Origin: Nicotiana tabacum
Lineage: Eukaryota; Streptophyta; Magnoliopsida; Solanales; Solanaceae
NCBI RefSeq assembly: GCF_000715075.1
Contig: NC_134082.1
Coordinates: 59,111,466-59,175,465 of the forward strand
Reading direction: 5' to 3'
Length of the DNA: 64,000 nt
Shown: positions 33,027-43,559 of the stretch, piece after piece
Layout: the number at the start of each line of letters is the position of its first letter
Position numbering within the stretch: the first letter of the stretch is position 1
The notes under the pieces: generated by a model
Database searches by the model: none
What the model saw: the letters and a program-made list of their open reading frames with translations, nothing else
Told to the model about the DNA's origin: nothing
Translations under genes and position numbers: made by a program

Positions 33027-34989
33027 CTTTTGTCACGACCCAAACCGATGGGCCGCGACGGGTGCCTGAGTCCTATCTGTCAAACACCCCTAAGCATATA
33101 TCTAAGATATGAACCTATATAACATCTGGTGCATTACGAAAATAACATACGTGAAGGAAACCTGCCATAAAGGCATATGTATGTATACATGAAAAATACA
33201 GTGGGCGAGCCGACAAGGCTGCTATAGACAATTATACATCCAAAACTGAAAGCCGACAAGGCCACATACAACCCAACGAGACATACTGTCTACAGATCTC
33301 TCATAGAAACATAATTGTACAAAGACGGGATTGAGTCAGGTCATACCCATATATATATAAAACATATCATACCAAAACAAAAAGCAGCTCCGAATCAAGT
33401 GGAGCACGCCAACTCTCGTTGATCAAGGATCCTTAGAAGGAGGACCGTCTGTTTGCTTACCTGCACCTGCGGGCATGAAATGCAGGCCCCATGAAATAGG
33501 GCGTCAGTACGAAAAATATACTGAGTATGTAAGGCATGAAAATAAGCACGTAAAAGACATAGATGAAACATGGAATACAGAAATACCTTTAAATCTGAAT
33601 AACTCTGTAAATTTTGAAACGTTTATAATATCATGCACATGCGTATAAATGTCGTGCCATGCATAGGTATGGGTGTACATAATATCATCAAGCCACTAAG
33701 GGCATCCCATCATATCGTCTCGACCACTATGGGCACATCATCAACATATACTAGAAGATCGGGTAGTGGTGCGTATATAACGCCATAATATTTTCCCATA
33801 TTTCATATACATATACATACATATAAACGTATATAACACCGTTTGAATCATATTTCAGGCACTGTGGGTAACATCATTATCATATACCAGCTGATCAGGT
33901 GGTGGTGTGTATATAACGCTGTAACCTTTTCTCATATCCCATATACATATATTTACATATATACGCGTATATAACGCCATCTGGTCATGGGTCAATGCAC
34001 ATGTATAAATGAGTGAAATGCATGAAAAATACATAATAATCTCGATATTCCTTTCGGATAAACTTTTCCAATTGCATATTATTCTAAGACCCATGAACAG
34101 AAAATAATAATAATTTTTCATGAGGAATCAAGAATATAGACACCCTTAATAATTCTATGAATAGAGTAATTTATGGAAACTGCGTGTTTGCTCATTTCTT
34201 CAGTATAATTTGGACCATGCCAAAAGAAAGAAGGGAGAGTCTTAACATACCTGGAGTAAGAAAAACTCCGTGTAATATTCCTTGGAAGTCCAAAAATCGG
34301 ATTAAGCTTCTGCTTTCTTAATCCTTGAACGAAACCATGCTATGGTTTTGAATATTTGGATGAAAAGCTTCTGTTTCTAGCGTCCTTGGTTTGTGAACCA
34401 AATACAGAATATGCTTTTTTATCAAATGAATTCATTACTAAGTTCCTAGATACAAGTCTTATTTTCTAAGACTTAGGTAATGTCTTAGTTATATTTACAA
34501 TTAGCCATGTGGCAACAATGACTACTTAGTCATTTCTAATGTTGTGGCTTCTTGCTTCGTGGGGTGGGGGTGGGATATAATTTATTAATTTTTTTATCTA
34601 CTTATTAGTTAACTGGGTAATGTCCTATTACCCGATAATTAATCAATTACCCGCATAATTTAAAATTTATCACAAATTACTTAAAATTCTATTTATTTTT
34701 AAAATACTTCATACTTTATATATTATACTACCGTGGTCATATGGTACCTTGAATGGTACTAGTTCATAATTATCGGGTATTATCGCTCGACTCTTATTTT
34801 ATTTCAAATTGACCACTTTCAACGAAACTCGTTTTCTTTAATCCGCGTACTCCTTTATCCTTCATAACACTTATTTATCGCTTGTTATAAATAATGTAAG
34901 TACGTTAACGTCATGATGATCTCATCCCCGAGTCTACGTCGGTTAACTGAAAAAAGAAATTTTAACGTACAAAAATGCGAGATGTAACA

Positions 34990-35376
34990 CCTACAAGCTT
35001 GCACTGCCACCTAGTCTAGCTGCAATTTATCTAGTATTCCATGTTTCTATGCTCCGAAAGTATCACGGTGATCTGTCTCATGTGTTGGATTTCAGCTCAG
35101 TCCAATTGGATAAGGATTTGTTTTATGTTGAGGAGTCGGTGGCCATTTTGGACAGGCGGGTCCAAAAGTTGAGGCCGAAGAACATTGGTTCAATAAAGGT
35201 TCAGTGGAGGGGTCAACCAGTCGAGGAGGTGACTTGGGAGACTGTGCATGATATGTGTAGCCGTTATCCTCATCTTTTCACCACTTCAGGTATGTCTCTA
35301 TACTCGTTCGAGGACGAACGTTTATTTTAAGCGGGGGAGGATGTAACGACCTGGCCAGTCATTTTGATAATTTAAG
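34990..35376 (+). mobile_element. Host chromovirus resumes: integrase C-terminus, polypurine tract and LTR stub
   Basis: The integrase frame broken at 25087 resumes here with YLVFHVSMLRKYHGD, VAILDRRVQKLRPKN and IKVQWRGQPVEEVTWE, a chromodomain-like C-terminus, ending at a TAA near 35330. Next come the GTTCGAGGACGAACG motif and GCGGGGGAGGA (polypurine tract). A 3' LTR start TGTAACGACCTGGCC at 35342 is cut off at about 35376, where opposite-strand gag sequence begins. Confidence 0.85.
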
Positions 35377-36059
35377 CAGGTGGAGTGGTAGCTAGTGTTG
35401 TAACCATAGTCTGAGGACTCGGTAGAGCACGCGGTGCCTGAGTAGTCTGTGGAGGTTCACCCCTCCTAAGTCTAGGGCAATCCCTCACCATATGGCGAGT
35501 GTCACCACACTCAAAACATGATTTCGCAGGATGTGGATACTGTGGATGACTCGGGCCAGATCGGTTAGACTGACCACTGAAAACACTTCATGCAGGAGGT
35601 GCACTAGAATATGGCGGTGCATAAAAGGGAGTCTGGGGCCAAGGAGTGGTCGGAATACCGCTGGAAGCTAGATGTGCTAAATGAACAGGGCAACTCACAT
35701 AGCCCCTACCCTGACAAGCTGTAGCTGGGGCACGAGTACCACTATAAGTGCCAAACTCTCGAGACCTCTTGGCCTCTCTCTTTTCTCTCCCGAATCAGCA
35801 TACCCTCCAATCTCATAGCAATCCCCACTACCTACTGGTATGCGATGTCCATCGCCAACTCTCGGGTCATGCTAAATATGATGCTAGGGTTGAGCCCCTC
35901 GATAAATCGACGGACCTGCTCTCTAACAGTGGAAACCAAGGATGGTGCATGTCTAGCCAAATCACTGAACCTGACTGCACACTCCAACATAGTCATAGAA
36001 CCCTGGTGCAACTGCTCAAACTCTGTGCGCCATGCATCTTTGAGACTCTGGGGGGCAGC
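35377..36059 (-). pseudogene. gag C-terminal half of a minus-strand chromovirus
   Basis: On the minus strand, the capsid region PQSLKDAWRTEFEQL near 36050 is followed by LARHAPSLVSTVREQVRRF, a stop and frameshift near 35840-35780, then GTYSGTRAPATACQGRG. A zinc knuckle C-x2-C-x4-H-x4-C (CFECGDTRHMVRDC) lies at 35478-35518. Protease is absent: the sequence joins the LTR stub of the neighbouring element at 35376/35377. The N-terminal half of the same gag is at 56535-57213, beyond the inserted Ogre element. Confidence 0.8.
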
Positions 36060-38340
36060 TGTTGATACCCAATTTTTTTTCTATGTATTTTTCATATACA
36101 AAATACTTTCAAAATAACGTATGTACACATATATATAAGCATGCCCAAGTATTTTAGTATTTTTACCCAATTTTTAAAGATTTTTTTTAATCAATTTATT
36201 GCTCATTTTAGCAGTATAAAAACCAATAATTATTCCCAAAATTATCATTTTGGTGGATAATTTGTTTTATTTCCTATATTTATACCAAAATATAGTTAAG
36301 GTAATTTTTACAAATTGATTTGGTATTTTTAAAGCTAAATTGCATATAATTGCAATTCTAGCTTACTTTAAGATTTAATAGCATTTTTATAATTATAAAA
36401 TTGGTTCCAACATTTTTAAATCAATATTTGTATATTATTAACTGATCCAGTACTCTTAATTTACTTTCAAAATCATTTTACTATTTTTAACAAAATAAAA
36501 AGGGAAAAACTGGCTATTTAAAACCTGGCCCATTTTTATTTCAATCATAGCCAAATTGACCCCCCCTAATTGTCCCAATTTTGAAACCCAATTGGACCGG
36601 CCCAATTCTAATCTAACCCGACTCTCGACCCAACCAATTAACCCGCCTGGCCCTTTCTTTCAATCCAGGCCGTTGATCATTTAGATCAACGGCCACGATT
36701 ATATCTTACCTTTTTTAATTCACTAACCTTACCCTAATCCCCTCATTTCCATCTCTCAGCCGTCTTTGAATACTCTCCCTCTCTCAAACTCTCTCGAAGG
36801 TTCCTAAAACCCTAGCCTCTCTCACTCCCCTTCAATCGCAATCTCACCGGGACCTATGGCTTCTCAGGCCATGGATAGCATGTACTCACCCTCCTCCACC
36901 ATTAAACCCTAGGTGTTCGAAGTTTCGAGGTCCGAGCTCGATGGTGTCCCTTCAGATCTCTACAGATCCAAGGTTCTATGGCCTCTCCGGCCTGGCTCCG
37001 GCATATTCAAGCATTAGAAGCCTATTTCTGACCTCTCCGACTCAAGATCGGACCTTCTTCCAAGCCTTTCTCATTTCTAGGGTTTCTCTGAAACCCTAAG
37101 CTATTCGAGATTTTTCTCTAGTTGTTTTCTTATATCTATGCTATGTTTGTGCTCTACTTGGGTTCTTAAACGTTTTCCCTGATTTTCTTTCAAAAATTAC
37201 TTCTCTTTGATTTAGGGTCTCTGAAAAGGTTTTAAAATATTTTCTGACTCCTCTTCTTCTTATCTTTGTGTGAATCTGTCTATGCTATATTTTTATGTTC
37301 TCTTTTCTACCTCGCATGTCCTTCTCTTGTGTTCTTATGCTTGGCTTATTTTGCATGTCCTTCTATTGTGCTCCGTTCTTTCTTCTACTGGTTTCTATAT
37401 CATGCTTTCACATGTTTATCTTATGTGTTTGTTTACCCCTATGTTCCTTTACTGTATTTTCTACTAAGCTTTTAGGTCTTTAGTTGCCTTCTTCTGGATT
37501 TTGTTTGAGTTCTTTGTTAAACATGTTTCCTCTACTATTCTCTTAAGTGCTATACTATCTCGTTTTTCTTCTGAAACTTTTTTAAGTTCCAAGCTTTCTT
37601 AAAACGTGTTTTTTACGCTTCAAATCAGTTCTTCATTCTATTTGCCTTGAACCTGTTATTTTATCTGTTTGTTTTCACATGAATCCCTGAAAGAGACCTC
37701 TGAGCCTGTTTCAGGTCTTTTCTTCTCTGTATCTGACTCGAGTTGAAAACCCTGGGATTTGGGGGTTTTTTGGCGAGTTTGATTTTGTGTTTTGGACTAG
37801 GGTTCTATTTGGGACCCTAGACACTCTCAAACTCTTTCTAAGTCTATGTACTAGATTTGAGCCTCTTTGTTATGACCCAGAACTCTTCTATCTAGGCTTT
37901 TTCGCATGATAGTTCTTTCTTGTTCGATATGTCTGTTTGCTTTATATATGAGGAATTTTTACTTCAAAAGGTTTTGTCAACTTGTGATTGATTCGGAATT
38001 CCTCTTAATAAGGTTTGATTGATTGTTACTGATTTTTCTTAAGTAAAACCCTTTCCTCATTTTTCCTGACTTGGTTCATTCAAACAAAGCCTGCAATTTT
38101 GATTTTACTGGTTGTTGAGTGATCGCCTTTCCTTATTTGCACAAACCATGTACCACTGGACTTTTGCCTTAAATAACTTCTGTGTATTTACCCTTCTTGT
38201 GCTACTTTTGGAAAAGATTTTGATCAAACTCTTTCCTTAATTATCTTGCCTGTTTGAAATCAGAATCCCTTAATTGAAGGGAGACCTTATGTGATTGATT
38301 TCGAAACTATTTTCTTACCTTTTCTTACTTGCTTTCTGCA

Positions 38341-38350
38341 CTATAAAGGG
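38341..38350 (+). promoter_or_regulatory. Likely TATA box of the Ogre 5' LTR
   Basis: CTATAAAGGG occurs at the equivalent place in both LTRs (54844-54853 in the 3' copy, with AAGGAC). It is followed by CACGACCCTTCTGCAC. Its position mid-LTR suits a U3/R boundary. Inference from motif and conservation between the two LTRs. Confidence 0.4.
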
Positions 38351-39354
38351 CACGACCCTTCTGCACGTTTACACACTTCCAATTCAATACTCTTTAATAC
38401 CTTGAGTTCAATACTCTGACAACACTTATTGAACACTTTCAATTTCAATACTCCTACATTCTCAATTCAACACTCTACTCTCTTCTAAAATCTTCTGGCT
38501 ATGTGTTTGCAATTTGGCTTTACTACTGCTCTTCTCTTCTTATTTCCCTGAAATTAGTATGTTCTAATTTGACTTTCAGCTTCATCCCTATGTGTTTGCT
38601 TTACAGTTTCAACAATCTTGTCTACTTTGTTGTTTATGTTCTGTATTGAATATGCTGTCTCTTTGCATCTATTGCTGTGTGAATTCCCCATACCCTTATT
38701 CCCTTCTATGTGTTTGAGTTAAAGTTCAAAGCATGGCAACATCCAAATTGTTTTTCATGTCTGGACTTGATCCTTTAATGGATGCTAACTCCCAAACAAT
38801 GTGGCTAACAGGCTGGTTGGGGTGTGCCAGCACTTCCAATTGCTGGGTATGACCACCAGTCTGTTTTGGCTTTCCCCAAAATTCCCTCTATGCACTTGCA
38901 CTCTCTCTTAGATTCTAAGTTCTGCCCCCCTCCTATGATCCTTGCTTTGGGACCTTGAGCTCCCTCTGAACTTGGACATTTGAGGGCTGGCCCTTCCATA
39001 CTGCACTATAATCCAATTCTGTAATATATTTGGGTTTAAGCATTGCACGGAGTCCACTTGAGACTCTTAGGGAACTCTGACACATCCCGAATAGTAGAAA
39101 GACTTTGGAATTTGATCGTTGGAGTTGGTTTACTTCATGCTTCAAACAGAAGTCTGAATCAGGCTCTCCTTGGTTGGGATTTTTAGCTTTCTGATGTAAT
39201 TTTATTTTACTTTTCTTTATTCATTCTGGGCTATAATAATTTGTAATAACTTATGCGGTTTTAGTGAAAAAGGGAGGGTCACTCATGTATGCATAAGGGT
39301 AGATATCATGTTCATAGGTATTTACTGTTGCAATCATGTCCTGTTTTCACTTCA

Positions 39355-39600
39355 GCATTTTTCATATAAAAATCATGTTTACAAGTCCTGCACTTCTGCG
39401 TTTTTCATATAGAAACCATGCCTACAGGTTCTGCATTTCATATAGAAATCCTGTTTATAGGTTCTGCATTTCATACGTAGATACCATGTCTAGCCTCTGC
39501 ATTTCATACATAGATACTATGTCTATAGCTTCTGCATTTCATACATAGAGACCATGTCTATAGGTTTCTGTATTTTTGACTATCACATAGAGAGCATGTC
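39355..39600 (+). repeat. ~36-40-bp tandem repeats in the Ogre LTR
   Basis: Units built on TTCTGCATTTCATACATAGA followed by TACCATGTCTATAG repeat about six times with divergence. The same array is in the 3' LTR at 55027-55270. They produce the repeated peptide pattern of a local, non-conserved ORF. Confidence 0.7.
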
Positions 39601-40853
39601 TATAGAGTTTCCTGAATTCTGCATATGCATCTATCACTAGGCAAACGCATTTATAGGCTTAAATAATAAAAACCAGCATTTTAAACACCATGCCTATAGG
39701 ATTTCTGTATTTTCGTAAAGGTTAAACTCAATAACGCTTAGAAAGCATGTCTATAGGAGTAACCAACTGATCTGAATCGTTTACAAGTCTAAAATCAGTA
39801 GTAACATTACTCAATGTCTGCAGAACTTATGTTTTCTATAATCAACAGGCCTTCTTCTTGTAAAAATCAGTACATTTCTGCATTATTAGATGTCATGCAT
39901 GTAAGTTTCACTTAGGCAAGCTATAAGGTAGAATTAGCTAATTGAATCAGAATGTGTTAATTCTAACCAACAGGCAGGTCTAATCCCGGTTTCTTATCTG
40001 AAATGTGTAATAGACCAGTCTGCCTCCTTAACGTTTAAGTTTAATTCAGACCATAACCAGTATTTGCATGACATGCTAAACAATCTGTCTTTAAGTGAGG
40101 AGGCCCATCTGAGCCTCTTAAATTGTTATGTGTTTCCCATATCTGCCTTATATGTTTTTGTTTGTCGCTTTAGAATTTTATCTTTTAAATCATACAAAGC
40201 CCAAATCTCCCTTCCCTTTAAGACTAGTAGTCCCAAATGCCTCCGGGACTGATAGGATTAGGGTGGGTAATATCATGCAATAAGTAATGAAACCGTTCCG
40301 CGTTTAAATACCTCAACGGGGTGGGAAAGGGTAGATATGAATATGATGACCTGTGCACTAATACCACGTGTAACCTCTCTTCTGAGGAGTGATTACCGGG
40401 TATTGCATTGATATGATCCATATTATTTATAAACCTAGGACCCCCTTCCCTTTACTTGTTTATTTTATTACTTTCAAAATTCAAACTCCTTTTTCTCAAA
40501 TTTCAACTTCCTTGTTTCTTCAAACTTTAACTTATTTGCATTCACAATGTGACAACCCCTCATATTTGAAATCCTTAATTGCTTATTTATTGTTTGTACT
40601 TAAGTTACAATTGTACCATGGCTGGGAACCACACTAGTGGATCTTGAGGGGTTCCTAACACCTTCCCCTCGAGATAATTTCTAGCCCTTACCCAAACTCT
40701 GATTTTTCTAAACAAATTCTTCCTAGTGTCCTAATGCACTTAATCATTAGGTGGAGACTGTTCAAATCAAAAAATCCAATTCCCAAAAGGGAACGAGTTG
40801 TCCTCCCAAATGTCATAAACCCGATTTTCTGAGAAAAAGGGGGCGCAACAGCG

Positions 40854-40871
40854 TGGCAACTCTGCTGGGGA
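40854..40871 (+). other. Primer-binding site of the Ogre element
   Basis: TGGCAACTCTGCTGGGGA, three bases after the LTR end. Ogre elements use a TGGCGACTC...GGGGA-type site complementary to tRNA-Arg; here one position differs (TGGCAAC), a C/G-to-T/A type change. The assignment to tRNA-Arg is from knowledge of the family. Confidence 0.7.
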
Positions 40872-41571
40872 TTTCTTTAAGGCTTTTACCATTTCATACT
40901 ATTTGTGACTTTATGCTTCCTTGAATGTCACTAATGTCTTTAAGTATTTATTTTGCTCTCCTACTTCGAAAACTGACTTGGCTCTTCGTTTCTTCTCTTT
41001 ATTTCTCTTAATGCTCTTTTACCGCTTTCCTTTAATATTGTTGTAATTTTGAGCAATTATTATAATTATTACCTTATGAATGTGCAAATACATGACAATT
41101 TGTTTAATTATTATAACTGCATATTCAACATCATATTCCACTCGTGCCAAACAAAATACCATAGCAACGCTTATAATGAGTGGTTGCACCATTCCGATAT
41201 TATTACCCCCTAAATTTGGCAATGGCGTATTTGCGGTAAAACCAGTCGATCAACGGTGTAGTCAACGATTCCGTGACTTTCCCTCTTGAGTTGTCCGCTC
41301 AAGGGTACTAGTCTAATACCCCATAGAAACCCTACTCTGTTTAATTGTGCATGCATCACTATCAAAACCTAGCTGAGTCAGTTATGTTGTCCACATAATG
41401 ACTCTTTAGGATAGCCTTGTCCAAAGTCCACTGGGTTTCCTTGGAACCCAAACGGACATTACCACATTCTGTGCATTTATTTGGAGAACTAAATGCTATT
41501 TATGCCAATTATTGATAGTTAAATAGTCGAGTCCGGCGGGGGTAAGGGCCTAACGCTTTTGTTTTGCAGAA

Positions 41572-43200
41572 ATGAGGCACGAAGTCCCCAGATTCGGCAT
41601 GGTCACCAACATCCACCCGAAATTGCTAAATTGGTGGGAAGACCTGCATTCCAGTGATCAGGCCCTCGTCCAAAAATACTTGGGAAATTTACCTTCCCTT
41701 CTGGAAATCCAACCCAACAACAAAATTATTGAAGCTGCCACCCTATTTTGGGATTGCGATAGGTCTGTGTTTCGCTTCGGGGAGATTGAGATGACACCCC
41801 TACTAGAGGAAATAGGAGGACTAGCTAGTATACCATGGGAGACTCCGGGTTTGTTAATACCAGAGAATCGCAAAGGTAGAGGTTTTCTCAAGATGGTGGG
41901 TCTAAAGAAGAATCCGGATTTAACTTGCCTGAAGGAGTCGTACATTCCCTTTGATTATTTGTACGAGAGGTATGGTCACAACAAATCCTACCGTACCTAT
42001 CCTGATGAGTTCGCCCTTACGTCATTAGGACATATCCATCGAAGGGTCTTCGTCTTTATGTTCTGCTTTTTGGGGATGATAGTATTTCTTATGAAGAAGG
42101 CTAGGATCCATACCAAACTATCCATGATCACCAAGACCTTAATGGAGGGAATTGGCGGGCAACCATTCAGCATAGTGCCCATGATTATTACAGAGATGTA
42201 CCTAGCCCTAGAAAAGTGTCAACAAGGAGCCCCACACTTCGAGGGCGGCAACTTGCTACTCCAACTCTGGCTCATGGAGCATCTTCAAAGGAGTGAATAT
42301 CGGCAAGAGATTCAACATAGAGACTGGGACGATCATATAGCTTTCCATCAACCAAGGCAAATGAACTACATGCCCAAAATGTTTACTCAGCCAGGAGATG
42401 CTAAGGGGTGGGTGGAGCTGTTTGAAAATCTAACTGAGGATCAAGTACAATGGATGTTCGAGTGGTTCCCTACTGAAGAGTTCATCGCCCGATCCAGGGA
42501 CGCTCCATTTCTGATACTGATCTGTTTGAGAGGAACCTACCCTTATGTCCCTCTCCGAGTTATGAGACAAGCTGGTAGGAAGCAGGTTATACCAAGGGTT
42601 GACAAGATGAGTCACTTCTGGGCTGACTTCCAAGCTGATGACAGTCCTTATAAGTGCCAAGCTCAGCATATGTGGCATTGCACGATCATCATGGGAAGAT
42701 ATACTATCGAACCAGACAGATACCATGCTGGCTGCACACTATACTATTCAGGCTGGCTAGAGGATAATCACAATGGTTTGGGCCAACCCGGGTTTGTTCA
42801 AGGTCACAGAATCATCGATGAAAGGGTAGAAGCACAGGTCAAATACAACCAACTGCACAAGAGGATTCGGGAATGTGAAAGCGAGCACCGGGAGATACAA
42901 GAAGCCAACCAAAAACTGATTGAAGAATGGAAAGACATGGTTGTCAGTGCCAACAAGCGATTAGGATACCTGGAATGAGGTTTAGTGGAGCTGGAAAGGA
43001 AGTTTCTCAAGAGGATCGAGGACTGCCAGAATGCTGAAGGAAACGAGGGTGGACACCTGGCTAGAGCCTACTTGCTGCTGGGACTTTGTAAGTTGGTGAA
43101 GTTGTTCGAAGATGCCGAGTCTAGGGAAAGTCCTTCTGGGACCAAATATATAGGAGTTTTCTTTTATTTTATGAAATGTAATAAGGTCAATAGCCACTAG
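41572..43200 (+). pseudogene. Ogre ORF1, plant-mobile-domain-like
   Basis: An open frame of 468 codons (41572-42978) preceded by TTTTGTTTTGCAG, a good 3' splice site, two bases before the ATG. The motif FWDCDRSVFRFGEIEMTPLL followed by EEIGGLASIPW (residues ~59-88) resembles the plant mobile domain found in MAIL1/MAIN-like proteins and in Ogre ORF1. After that is a long globular region with several Trp. The C-terminal ~50 residues are a coiled-coil-like Glu/Lys-rich segment. A TGA at 42976 interrupts the frame, and coding sequence of the same character continues in frame to 43200 (ELERKFLKRIEDC, HLARAYLLLG). The function of Ogre ORF1 is unknown; I infer the product is now truncated. Spacer 43201-43560 shows no feature. 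Confidence 0.75.
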
Positions 43201-43559
43201 TAACATTTTATTCCTTGTTATTTAGTATCGTTGTGGGATTCGTCTTATTTTTATCAATAAAATGAGGCATTTAGCATTATAAGTTCTCCAAATCAACTTG
43301 TCGCTAGGCCTACCTCGGGCACAACAAGGCTCCCAAATTAGGACATGGTTTATATTCTCGCACTATGTGTTTAAATATCACAACATATTTTCCTTATAAT
43401 CTGCACTAACTTGCTACCTTTTTGTTTTTACTTTTGTTTTACTCCCCTCCCCAAAGGTTAGTTCGTGCACTCTGGCATAGTCATCATACTCCACAAGATC
43501 CAAGGGCCCTCCACCTACTCCTCCTCCTAGTCCCATCAGAAACAGGAACAAGGGAAAAA

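Larger units (their letters stand above)
25088..34989 (-). mobile_element. Minus-strand chromovirus with compound LTRs, inserted in another chromovirus
   Basis: A 9.9-kb insertion with TG...CA ends, flanked by CCTA. Minus-strand order: 5' compound LTR (34989 to 32141), decayed protease and pol (32140 to 28160), 3' compound LTR (28159 to 25088). Each compound LTR consists of a 2-kb inner LTR, a primer-binding site, a gag leader of about 0.9 kb and a second copy of the terminal GGTTTGGGTCGTGACA. The body between them holds no gag. Excluding the MITE, the two compound LTRs are nearly equal (about 2853 and 2849 bp), which supports reading the whole unit as one LTR. Confidence 0.8.
32141..34989 (-). 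mobile_element. 5' compound LTR
   Basis: The right end AATGT...: GATGTAACA at 34989 is followed by CCTA. The inner LTR is 33031-34989, the internal PBS 33015-33026 and the leader/gag-like segment 32157-33014. The left end TATCATACCC (32141) aligns with TGTCACGACCC at 25088 after C-to-T/G-to-A type decay. No PBS follows this end. It has an extra ~35-bp block near 33695-33730 relative to its partner and lacks the MITE. Confidence 0.75.
36060..40850 (+). mobile_element. 5' LTR of the Ogre element (4.8 kb)
   Basis: It starts TGTTGATACCCAATTTTT and ends GGGGGCGCAACA. It is colinear with 52562-56534 except for an 820-bp block (about 38519-39343) present only here. Within it are CTATAAAGGG (38341-38350) as a likely TATA box and a run of ~36-40-bp repeats at 39355-39600. 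ORFs inside it are short and low-complexity, and I treat them as spurious. Confidence 0.9.

Noticed and set aside
36040..36064. Target-site duplication of the Ogre element
   Set aside because: Left flank GGGCAGC and right flank GATACTCC do not share a clean 4-6-bp repeat, so none is claimed.
37266..37483. Overlapping ORFs of 62-69 codons, with counterparts at 53739-53983
   Set aside because: They sit in both Ogre LTRs, in T-rich DNA, in several frames at once; their presence in both copies only reflects LTR identity.
41658..42726. Minus-strand ORFs opposite Ogre ORF1
   Set aside because: Complementary shadows of a conserved plus-strand frame.
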